NCBI GenBank assembly: GCA_003164925.1
Contig: PLRV01000036.1
Location: 1-64,000 of the forward strand
DNA: 64,000 nt
Direction: 5' to 3'
From: Caulobacteraceae bacterium
Lineage (GTDB): Bacteria > Pseudomonadota > Alphaproteobacteria > Caulobacterales > Caulobacteraceae
The notes under the pieces are model-generated. The model was not told the origin of the DNA and did not search any database. It worked only from the letters and a program-made list of their open reading frames with translations. A program made the position numbers and the translations under genes. Shown piece after piece: positions 34,112-41,356 of the stretch (position 1 is the stretch's first letter; the number at the start of each line of letters is the position of its first letter).

Positions 34112-35562
34112 CCGGACCGTCCCGAGGCGCGTCGCCCTTGATCGTGGACCTGGACTTCACCCTGCTGCGCACCGACAGTCTGTGGGAGCAGTTCACCGCC
34201 TTGTTCTTTCGCCGCCCGTGGGACGCTCTGTGCGCTCTGTGCGCCCTGGCGACGCTGGGCCGCGGCCGGGCGCAGTTCAAGGCGCGGATCGTCGAGCTGG
34301 TCGACCTGGACCCGGCCGCCCTGCCTTACCGCCAGGAGCTGGTCGACTACCTCAAGGCGCAAAAGGCGCAGGGTCGCCGCGTGCACCTGGCCACGGCCGC
34401 CGATCGCCGCACCGCCGAGGCGGTGGCTGCCCACGTGGGCCTGTTCGATACGGTGGAAGCCAGCGACGGCGCCCACAATCTCAAGGGCCAGGGCAAGGCC
34501 GAGCGTCTGGCTGAGCGGTTTCCCTCCGGTTTCGTGTACGCTGGCGACCATGCCGCCGATCTCAAGGTGTGGGCTGGCGCCGAGGCCATCGTCCTGGCCG
34601 GCGCCAGCCCAAGCGTGGCGCGCCGAGCTCGGGCCCTGGGCAAGCCGATCGAGGCGGAATTCAAGGGCCCCCGGGCCGGCTTGAAGGTATGGCGCAAGGC
34701 CCTGCGGCTGCACCAATGGGCCAAGAACATCCTGGTGTTCGTGCCCCTGCTCCTGGCCCATCGCTACCGAGACCTCCACGCCGACGCCATGGTCGCGGCC
34801 GCATTTGTGGCCATGGGGCTGGTCGCCTCGGCCACCTATGTCATCAACGACCTGGCCGATCTGGCCGCCGACCGGCGCCACGCCGCCAAGCGGCGGCGGC
34901 CGTTCGCCGCGGGCGACCTCAGCATCGCCCAGGGCGCGGGCGCGGTGGCTTGCCTGTTCGCGGCCGGCTTCGGCCTGGCGGCGGCGCTGTCGCCCGCGCT
35001 GCTGCTCGGGCTGGCCGCCTACACCGTGCTGACGCTGAGCTACACCTTCCGGCTCAAGCGCCTGGCGCTGATCGATGTGGCCACCCTGGGCCTGCTCTAC
35101 ACCACCCGCATCGTGATCGGCGGTTTGGTGGCCCAGGTGCCGCTGTCGGTGTGGCTGTTGACCTTCTCGATGTTCTTTTTCTTCTCGATCTCCCTGGCCA
35201 AGCGCTACGCCGAGATCTTCGCCATGGCGGCCAAGGCGCGCGTCGGGGCTATCGCCGGGCGCGGCTATCGGGCCGACGACGGACCGGCCGTCCTGGCGCT
35301 GGGCGTCGGGGCCACGGTCGCCTCGGTGCTGATCGTGGTCATCTACCTGACCGACGAGGCTTTTCCGTCGAAGATCTATCATCATCCCAACTGGCTGTGG
35401 GCGGCCCCGTTCCTGTTGATGCTGTGGTCCAGCCGGGTCTGGCTGCTGGCGGGCCGCGGCGAGATGGACGAGGACCCTGTGGCCTTCGCCCTGCGCGATC
35501 GGTTCAGTTGGGCCCTGGCGGTCCCGCTGCTGCTGGCGTTTGCGCGCGCCGTCATTCGATGA
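34108..35562 (+). CDS. HAD phosphatase - UbiA prenyltransferase fusion (polyprenyl-P-phosphoribose synthase-like)
   Basis: A 484-residue fusion. Residues 10-175 are a HAD-type hydrolase with nucleophile motif VDLDFTLL (D14, D16), ATAADRRTAE and YAGDHAADLKVW. Residues about 190-484 are a UbiA-family membrane prenyltransferase with NDLADLAADRRH (N247, D248, D251, D255) and LIDVATLGLLYTTRIVIGG (D323). In mycobacteria the UbiA protein Rv3806c joins phosphoribosyl pyrophosphate to decaprenyl phosphate, and a separate phosphatase then dephosphorylates the product. Here both activities appear fused. Start and stop codons overlap both neighbours (ATGA), so the four genes are translationally coupled. 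Substrate specificity is inferred from context. Confidence 0.88.
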   Translation: MTGPSRGASPLIVDLDFTLLRTDSLWEQFTALFFRRPWDALCALCALATLGRGRAQFKARIVELVDLDPAALPYRQELVDYLKAQKAQGRRVHLATAADRRTAEAVAAHVGLFDTVEASDGAHNLKGQGKAERLAERFPSGFVYAGDHAADLKVWAGAEAIVLAGASPSVARRARALGKPIEAEFKGPRAGLKVWRKALRLHQWAKNILVFVPLLLAHRYRDLHADAMVAAAFVAMGLVASATYVINDLADLAADRRHAAKRRRPFAAGDLSIAQGAGAVACLFAAGFGLAAALSPALLLGLAAYTVLTLSYTFRLKRLALIDVATLGLLYTTRIVIGGLVAQVPLSVWLLTFSMFFFFSISLAKRYAEIFAMAAKARVGAIAGRGYRADDGPAVLALGVGATVASVLIVVIYLTDEAFPSKIYHHPNWLWAAPFLLMLWSSRVWLLAGRGEMDEDPVAFALRDRFSWALAVPLLLAFARAVIR

Positions 35563-36893
35563 GCGCGCCGTTCGTCTCTCAGTCCTACCGTTCCTGGGGC
35601 GGCGTGACCCGCACGGCGCGCCCGGTCGCGCATCCGAAGTGGCGCCAGGAGCTGGCCGGCCTTCTCGGAGGGGCCAGAGACCGGGGCGACGTGCTCGGGG
35701 TGGGCCTGGGGCGCTCCTATGGCGACAGTGGGCTGGATGCGGGCGGGCGCCTGATCTGCGGCCGGGGCTTGGACCGGTTCATGGCCTTCGACCCGCAAAC
35801 CGGAGTCCTTCGCGCCGAGGCCGGCGCCAGCTTGGACGACATCCTGCAGCTGGTGGCGCCGCGCGGGTGGTTCTTGCCCACCACGCCAGGGACGCGCTTT
35901 GTCACCCTGGGCGGGGCGGTGGCCAACGACGTGCATGGCAAGAACCACCACCGGGCCGGCTCGTTCGGCCTGCATGTGCGCCGGCTTGGCCTGATCCGTT
36001 CGGACCGGGGGGCCCTGGAGCTGTCCAGAGAGCAGGAGCCCCAGCTGTTCTTCGCCACTCTGGGCGGGTTGGGCCTGACGGGCTTCATCGCGTGGGTGGA
36101 GCTGCAGTTGGCGCCCACGCCGAGCAGCTTTCTGGATCAGGAGGCCATCGGTTTCTCCGGCTTGGACGGTTATTTCGACCTGCTGGCCGACAGCCACGAC
36201 CGATTCGAGCATGTGGCGGCCTGGATCGATTGCTCGGCCACAGGCGGCGGCCTCGGCCGCGGCGTCATGTTCCGCGCCAACTGGTCGGCCGAGGGCGGCC
36301 TTGTTACCCATGAGCGACGCCTGAAGCTGACCCTGCCGCTGGAGGCTCCGGGCTGGGTGCTGAACCGATGGTCGGTGGGGGCGTTCAACAGCCTTTATTA
36401 CAGCGTGCATGGCTCGCGCCACGGCTTGCGGCGCATACCCTACGCCGCCGGCTTCTATCCGCTGGACGCCATCGGCGGTTGGAATCGGCTGTACGGGCGG
36501 GCCGGATTTTTCCAGCATCAGAGCGTCATTCCCGAGGGGGTCGCGCGGGAAGCCGTGCGCAAAATGCTCGAGCGAATCTCCGCCTCGGGCCAGGGCTCCT
36601 TCCTGGCGGTGCTCAAGAGCTTCGGCGGTAAGGATTCCGGCGGCCTGGTCAGCTTTCCCAGACCCGGCGCCTCCCTGGCGCTGGACTTCCCCAATCGCGG
36701 GGCCGAGACCCTGGATCTGCTCGACCGGCTCGACGCCATCGTGGCGGACGCCGGCGGCCGTATCTACCCGGCCAAGGACGGACGCATGTCCGCCGCCATG
36801 TTCCAGCAGGGCTATCCGCGCTGGCGCGCGCTGGAAGCCCTGCGCGATCCATCCTTTCAATCCGCCTTCTGGCGCCGGGTCACCCAATCATGA
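35559..36893 (+). CDS. dprE1: DprE1-like FAD-dependent oxidase (decaprenylphosphoryl-ribose 2'-oxidase family)
   Basis: A 444-residue FAD enzyme expected to oxidise C2' of a polyprenyl-phosphoryl ribose. GVGLGRSYGDSGLD and TTPGTRFVTLGGAVANDVHGKN followed by HHRAGSFG form the PP-loop/VAO-type FAD site and closely resemble actinobacterial DprE1. The C-terminal YPAKDGRMS retains the active-site Lys (K406, like K418 of M. tuberculosis). The Cys387 equivalent, in the segment GASLALDFP, is Ala374. It starts inside the stop of the UbiA gene and overlaps the next gene by 4 nt. Gram-negative homologues include Azorhizobium NoeO-type proteins. It may be called an FAD-binding oxidoreductase elsewhere. 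Confidence 0.88.
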   Translation: MSAPFVSQSYRSWGGVTRTARPVAHPKWRQELAGLLGGARDRGDVLGVGLGRSYGDSGLDAGGRLICGRGLDRFMAFDPQTGVLRAEAGASLDDILQLVAPRGWFLPTTPGTRFVTLGGAVANDVHGKNHHRAGSFGLHVRRLGLIRSDRGALELSREQEPQLFFATLGGLGLTGFIAWVELQLAPTPSSFLDQEAIGFSGLDGYFDLLADSHDRFEHVAAWIDCSATGGGLGRGVMFRANWSAEGGLVTHERRLKLTLPLEAPGWVLNRWSVGAFNSLYYSVHGSRHGLRRIPYAAGFYPLDAIGGWNRLYGRAGFFQHQSVIPEGVAREAVRKMLERISASGQGSFLAVLKSFGGKDSGGLVSFPRPGASLALDFPNRGAETLDLLDRLDAIVADAGGRIYPAKDGRMSAAMFQQGYPRWRALEALRDPSFQSAFWRRVTQS

Positions 36894-37657
36894 AAAGCAG
36901 CAACGCGGCCCCCATGGGCGTGATCATTCTCGGCGCGAGCTCCGCCATAGCCGAGGCGGTCGCTCGTAGGCTGGCGACCAAGGGCGTGCGGCTGGGCCTC
37001 GTGGCGCGCGACGCCGTCAAGCTCGCCGCCATAGGGGACGATCTGCGCATACGCGGCGCGCCGCAGATCGCGGTGCGGGCCTGGGATCTGGCGGCCGGTC
37101 CCGCTCCGGGCGCCTTGGCCGAACTGGCCCAGGAGATGGGCGGCGCCGATACGGTGCTGATCGCCTACGGCCTCCTGGGCGACCAGGCCCTAGCCGAGGC
37201 CGACGGGGCAGCGGCGCTGGAGCTGCTCCAGGTCAATTTCACCAGCGCCGTGTCGTGGGCGCTGGAGTCCAGCCGCGTGCTGGCGACGATATGCGGCGCG
37301 CACGGGCTGGTGGTGGGCCTGGGCAGCGTGGCTGGGGACAGGGGCCGCAAATCCAACTTCGTCTATGGCGCGGCCAAGGGCGGATTGGCCCTGGCGTTGC
37401 AGGGCATGGCTCACCGCTCCGCCCTGACTGGCGCCCCTCGCGGGATGGTGGTCAAGCTCGGCTTCGTGGATACGCCGATGACGGCGGGCTTCAAGAAAGG
37501 CGGTCCGCTTTGGTCTACGCCAGATCAGGCGGCGGCGGCGATCGTGCAGGCGATGGCCCGGCCCAAGGCCATCGTCTATGCGCCATGGTTCTGGCGCTGG
37601 ATCGCCTTGATCATCCGCCTTCTGCCCGAGGCGGTGTTCAATCGCGCGGACCTCTGA
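36890..37657 (+). CDS. dprE2: DprE2-like SDR (decaprenylphosphoryl-2-keto-ribose reductase family)
   Basis: A 255-residue short-chain dehydrogenase. It has the NAD(P) motif GVIILGASSAIAEAVARRL, the LQVNFTSA strand and the catalytic Ser-Tyr-Lys set at S146 (GLGSVAGDRGR), Y159 and K163 (VYGAAKGGL). The SVAGDRGRxSNxxYGxxK pattern is characteristic of DprE2. It would reduce the keto intermediate made by the DprE1-like enzyme to the arabino epimer, completing polyprenyl-phosphate arabinofuranose. ATGA-type coupling with the upstream gene supports joint action. The C-terminal hydrophobic WFWRWIALIIRLLPEAVF may anchor it at the membrane. Confidence 0.88.
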   Translation: MKSSNAAPMGVIILGASSAIAEAVARRLATKGVRLGLVARDAVKLAAIGDDLRIRGAPQIAVRAWDLAAGPAPGALAELAQEMGGADTVLIAYGLLGDQALAEADGAAALELLQVNFTSAVSWALESSRVLATICGAHGLVVGLGSVAGDRGRKSNFVYGAAKGGLALALQGMAHRSALTGAPRGMVVKLGFVDTPMTAGFKKGGPLWSTPDQAAAAIVQAMARPKAIVYAPWFWRWIALIIRLLPEAVFNRADL

Positions 37658-37684
37658 GGCGAATTACGCAAATGTCCGCAAACC

Positions 37685-37751
37685 CCATCAGGCCCTGGCT
37701 TCAAATCTGTGGAGCCTGATCAGGCTTCGAGATGAAGCCATCAGATTCTAG
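37685..37751 (+). repeat. Family A intergenic repeat, partial copy 2
   Basis: CCTGATCAGGCTTCGAGATG (37716-37735) followed by AAGCCATCAGA matches the 3' half of the family A element seen at 19175 and 49777, with a few substitutions. It sits between the convergent dprE2-like gene and the gene at 37748 and could form a GCCTGATCAGGC hairpin. Confidence 0.6.
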
Positions 37752-38332
37752 GAATCGAGGCCGGGCAGGGGCAATACTCCGAATAGAGCCGCTGTGATCC
37801 GCCCGTTAGGGTCCGTGACCGTGGGGGTCTGCTGCCTCAACATAAATTTGTGGTCCGGGTCGCTCTTGAGGATGGTGATCTCTTCGATGGCGTCTTGCTT
37901 CACCCGGTCCGGCGCACCCGTCCAGTTGTTCAAGATGAACATGACGCGCCAGATCGCGCGCGGGCCCGCGTAGGGCGTGATGGAATAGCTGATGTCTAAG
38001 GCGTTCTGGCCCTCGGCCGTGAGATGGCCGTGCAGCAGCCGGTCGGCGTAGGCCAGCCGCAGCCAGCCGCTCACCTCGCCAGGCTGCGATCGCACAAGGT
38101 TGAGGGCGGCGGCTCTTTGCCGGGCGCCGTCGCGACCCTGAGGGTCCTGTTGTTCGATCAGACGTTCCTGCTGCATGGGATTGGGCAGCGGCCAGGTCGC
38201 CCCGCAGCATCCCGCGGGCGCGACGAAACTTTCGGCGAAGAGCCAAATTCCATAAGCGGCCCCGAGGGCGCCAATTGCGCCCAGGACCCAGATATTGCCG
38301 CGTGCCGGCGCCATTTTTTGAGGCGTTCCCAT
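37748..38332 (-). CDS. Membrane-anchored hypothetical protein near the exopolysaccharide locus
   Basis: A 194-residue protein. A single N-terminal hydrophobic segment (IWVLGAIGALGAAYGIWLF) suggests a periplasmic domain anchored to the inner membrane. The soluble part contains LVRSQPGEVSGWLRLAYADR, which resembles one tetratricopeptide-like helical pair, and ends with QTPTVTDPNGRITAALFGVL. I do not recognise a family. It is divergent from the OPX export gene 110 bp away, so it may share a regulatory region with the exopolysaccharide operon. A periplasmic accessory role is only a guess. Confidence 0.6.
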   Translation of the reverse strand: MGTPQKMAPARGNIWVLGAIGALGAAYGIWLFAESFVAPAGCCGATWPLPNPMQQERLIEQQDPQGRDGARQRAAALNLVRSQPGEVSGWLRLAYADRLLHGHLTAEGQNALDISYSITPYAGPRAIWRVMFILNNWTGAPDRVKQDAIEEITILKSDPDHKFMLRQQTPTVTDPNGRITAALFGVLPLPGLDS

Positions 38333-38442
38333 GTGGATGGCGTCTCAGCTGTAAATAAACGGTTTTATGGACGGCGTCGCGAGCGTTCTTTCTGCATCGT
38401 ACAGGTTAGGGCCTTGATGTCACATCATTATCAGGAGGGGCG

Positions 38443-39033
38443 ATGACGCGCCACATTGTGTTCCGTGCGCTGATTTTGGCCTTTTTGGGACTGTTTTTCG
38501 CGGGCGCAGTCCTGGCCGCCGCCCCTTCGCCCGTCTCAGAAGGATCGCCAGCGGCGACTGAGGCGGACGCTCAATTCGAATATCATCTTGGGGCGGGCGA
38601 CAAGCTGCGCATCGTGGTGTTCGGCGAGGACTCCCTTTCGGGAGAATTCTTCGTGTCCGGCGGCGGCAAGGTGTCCCTTCCGTTGATCGGCGACGTCGAC
38701 GCAACCGGCCTGACCATTCCGCAACTGCAAAAGGCGATCGAACAGAAGCTGGCGGATGGCTATCTAAAGCAGCCACAAGTCAGCGCCGAGGTGGAGAACT
38801 ATCGGCCCTTCTACATTCTCGGCGAGGTGATGAAGCCGGGCGAATACCCCTACACCAACGGCCTTACGGTGCTGAACGCCGTCGCCACCGCCGAGGGCTT
38901 CACCTACCGCGCGGACACACGCAAGGTGTACATCAAGCGCGCCACCAGCCTTGGCGAGACCCAAATGCCGTTGACGACGGCCACGCCGGTGCTGCCCGGC
39001 GACACTATCAGGATCGGCGAACGGTTCTTCTAG
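38443..39033 (+). CDS. Outer-membrane polysaccharide export protein (OPX, Wza/GumB-like)
   Basis: A 196-residue secreted protein. The signal peptide FRALILAFLGLFFAGAVLAA is followed by the Poly_export domain (YHLGAGDKLRIVVFGEDSLS, then VSLPLIGDVDATGLT) and one SLBB domain (YILGEVMKPGEYPYTNGLTV). There is no lipobox and no C-terminal amphipathic helix, so it is a short OPX that probably relies on a separate outer-membrane barrel, for which the BBP2 protein at 40018 is a candidate. It works with the Wzc-like protein at 41357 to move a Wzy-made polymer to the cell surface. RBS AGGAGG precedes ATG 38443. Confidence 0.92.
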   Translation: MTRHIVFRALILAFLGLFFAGAVLAAAPSPVSEGSPAATEADAQFEYHLGAGDKLRIVVFGEDSLSGEFFVSGGGKVSLPLIGDVDATGLTIPQLQKAIEQKLADGYLKQPQVSAEVENYRPFYILGEVMKPGEYPYTNGLTVLNAVATAEGFTYRADTRKVYIKRATSLGETQMPLTTATPVLPGDTIRIGERFF

Positions 39034-39504
39034 GATTGAATCCTCCAGCTCCGGCATTTGACCCCCTCAGAAGCGATGGCCGGCGGGCCGCCGCAGTCGA
39101 TACGGCTGAAGATCAAATGCAGCCCCAATTCGGGGTGGAATAGACCTAGCTGTACCGTAGCGCCGCGGACGTGAGCCGCCGCCGACTGACGGCTGAAACG
39201 CGGGACGCACCGTCTGATTCAGGTAGCTGGCCGTTCTGTGCACGTGTATGTGCCCGAGTTGTGGGCGCTGCACCGCGATAATGGCCGATGATCATGTATA
39301 TTATTCGAGCATTGAGTCTTTTCAGGCTCTGACATCTTTTTCCAGGCGATACATTGATCCGGTGAAGCGCTAATGTCACAGGCGAATGCATGACCAGCGC
39401 GGCGTTAATTGTGATGTATGCTTGGTCATTCGCTCGAGGCAGATGAATATTTTTTGCACAACAATGGCCATTAGGCCGAATGTTGTGTTTGGAGGGCTCG
39501 AATA
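39034..39504. other. AT-richer intergenic region upstream of the Gly-rich protein, with a hairpin
   Basis: About 470 bp without a supportable gene. Base composition becomes AT-rich from about 39280, with many short A/T tracts typical of promoter DNA. At 39457-39487 a near-palindrome (CACAACAATGGCC and GGCCGAATGTTGTG around ATTA) ends about 17 nt before the 39505 start codon. It could be an operator or a 5'-UTR hairpin. No riboswitch class is recognised. Confidence 0.5.
39457..39487 (+). promoter_or_regulatory. Near-palindrome just upstream of the 39505 start
   Basis: A 31-bp inverted repeat with one bulged base, located between an AT-rich stretch and the ribosome-binding site GGAGGG. Position suits a repressor operator or a translation-control hairpin for the Gly-rich secreted protein. 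Confidence 0.4.
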
Positions 39505-39945
39505 ATGGCTATTCACAAAACCGCCTTGGCGGCTGCGATGATTGTGGGGATGGCGTCCGCCGGATCCGCTGCTCTGGCCGAACCCAGTTCAGCAGAGACC
39601 AGTCTGACCGCCTCTTTGGAGGCCGCGCTCAAGAGTTTGGATAGTGCGGCGCCCGAAGAGAAGACCAAGGACAAGCTCCAGCAGGTGATCGCTCGAATTC
39701 TCGCGCTGTCGGACGCCACGCCTGTTGAAAAGCAGGCGGCGCTCGAAGCGGTGGCCGCGGCGGACGCCCACGACGAGTCAGGCTTCCCAGCCGAAACTCG
39801 GCCTGCGCTGACGGTTGAACTCGCCGCCATTTTGGGAAGCGACGTCACCGCTTCCGGCGGCGGCGCAGGCGGCAGCGCCGGCTTTGGCACGGCCGGCTTG
39901 GGCGGTGGCGGCGGCGGCGGGACGAGCGTCTACAGCCACAGTTAA
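39505..39945 (+). CDS. Secreted protein with Gly-rich C terminus, exopolysaccharide locus
   Basis: A 146-residue protein. A signal peptide (AALAAAMIVGMASAGSAALA-like) is followed by an acidic, Ala-rich helical region (SLEAALKSLDSAAPEEKTKD, later EAVAAADAHDESGFPAETRP) and a glycine-rich tail ending GGGGGGGTSVYSHS. I recognise no family. The gene has a strong RBS (GGAGGG), its own AT-rich leader with a hairpin, and sits between the OPX gene and the BBP2 barrel, so it probably serves polymer export or becomes a matrix component. Overexpression relative to neighbours would fit the strong RBS, but that is inference. Confidence 0.65.
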   Translation: MAIHKTALAAAMIVGMASAGSAALAEPSSAETSLTASLEAALKSLDSAAPEEKTKDKLQQVIARILALSDATPVEKQAALEAVAAADAHDESGFPAETRPALTVELAAILGSDVTASGGGAGGSAGFGTAGLGGGGGGGTSVYSHS

Positions 39946-40017
39946 GGCGAAATGGCGCTCGGGGCTCGTCGAGGGGACGGCTCTGAGCTAGCGCCGCGTA
40001 ACGAGAAGGGGATAGGC

Positions 40018-41310
40018 ATGGCGTTCAAAGCCCTGTCTGGTGTTGTGGCGTATGCCGCCGCTTTGTTGATGGCGGGTCAGGCCTTAGCCCAGGCGCAAGA
40101 CAATTACTTTTCGCGAGATCGAAACATCAGCGTTCGCGAGCGAGCGCGGCCCGGATATGACGCTCTGGGCATGCCGCTAAGCGGCTTCATCGCCTATCCA
40201 AAGATCGAGCTGGGCGTTCAGGAGAACACCAACATCTATGGCGCGGCCGCCAACCCGACGGCCGACACGGTTGGGATAATCAGTCCTGAGATCAACCTAG
40301 CCTCACGTTGGTCGCGCAATAGCCTTACGTTCTTCGCGCGCACCCAGACCCGCGCCTATGCCTCCCATTCCGGGGAAGACACCACCGATTGGCAAACCGG
40401 TGGGACAGGTCGGCTGGATCTTGGCGCTTCGACAATCTCTTTCCAGGGCGACTACGGCTATCTGGCCGAACCGCGGACGGCCGTCATCAGCCAGACCTCG
40501 ACCAGTTTCGCGACGCTGCACCCTATCGAATATTACCTGGGCGAGACCGATTTGGACGCCCGCCACACCTTCAACCGGCTGCAGATTGAAGGCGAGGCCT
40601 CGTACAAGAGCTACCAGTTCCAGAACGGAACCAATGCAGCAGACCAGCTCGTTCTTGAAAGCCCGCTGGACTATGACCGCATGGTCGCCTCGGCCAAGGC
40701 AGGATATGCGGTCAGCCCCGACACGGCGATCTACGCCTCGTTCCGCTATAATACGATCTCCTATCCGAATAACTCCGCCACGGTCACGACCAACGGCGCG
40801 AGCCGCAATTCCAGCGGTGAGAGCTATGACGTTGGCGCCAATTTCGACCTTACCCAGCTTATCCGCGGCGACGCCCAGTTCGGCTATTTGCACCAGCAGT
40901 TCGACTCCCCGCTGTTCAAGCCGCTGGACGGATTCCATGCCCTGGCCAAGGTGGAGTGGTTCCCCACCGAGTTGGCCACGGTGACCGTCAGCGGAGAGCG
41001 CGACGTCAACGCCGCAACCTTGCCCGGCTCGGCCTCGATGATCAGCGGAGTCGCCTCAGGACAGGTCGATTACGAACTGCTCCGCAACGTCATCCTCACG
41101 GGAATCGCGCGCTATCAGGACGACGCCTTTCAGGGCGTCGATCGTGATGACCACATCGTCGATGTGGCGATCAGCGCGGACTATCTGCTTAACCGCGGCG
41201 TCGGCGTCCACTTGGCGTACGACTATCTGACCCAGGATTCATACGGCGTGAATCGGGGCGTAACTTTCAACGACAACCGGGTCACCCTCTCGACGACCCT
41301 TCAGTATTGA
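40018..41310 (+). CDS. Outer-membrane beta-barrel protein (BBP2-type, exopolysaccharide locus)
   Basis: A protein of about 430 residues. The signal peptide AYAAALLMAGQALA is cleaved before QAQDNYFSR. The rest consists of alternating amphipathic strands (for example LTFFARTQTRAYASH, YKSYQFQNG, AIYASFRYNTISYP) and ends in the outer-membrane C-terminal signature RVTLSTTLQY with a final aromatic residue. This is the putative beta-barrel porin 2 type (PF10082), common in Wzy-dependent exopolysaccharide loci. It is a plausible secretion pore complementing the short OPX protein. ATG 40018 is chosen for the signal peptide and the upstream GAAGGGGA. Confidence 0.85.
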   Translation: MAFKALSGVVAYAAALLMAGQALAQAQDNYFSRDRNISVRERARPGYDALGMPLSGFIAYPKIELGVQENTNIYGAAANPTADTVGIISPEINLASRWSRNSLTFFARTQTRAYASHSGEDTTDWQTGGTGRLDLGASTISFQGDYGYLAEPRTAVISQTSTSFATLHPIEYYLGETDLDARHTFNRLQIEGEASYKSYQFQNGTNAADQLVLESPLDYDRMVASAKAGYAVSPDTAIYASFRYNTISYPNNSATVTTNGASRNSSGESYDVGANFDLTQLIRGDAQFGYLHQQFDSPLFKPLDGFHALAKVEWFPTELATVTVSGERDVNAATLPGSASMISGVASGQVDYELLRNVILTGIARYQDDAFQGVDRDDHIVDVAISADYLLNRGVGVHLAYDYLTQDSYGVNRGVTFNDNRVTLSTTLQY

Positions 41311-41356
41311 CCCGAGCTTACCCGTCGGTGGCTGGCCCAGACTAGGTTTGATCTCA

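Noticed and set aside
34569-36893. A 774-codon frame covering the UbiA and DprE1-like genes
   Set aside because: Only the part from 35559 has conserved motifs; upstream it overlaps the UbiA gene in another frame and reads low-complexity Arg/Gly/Pro sequence.
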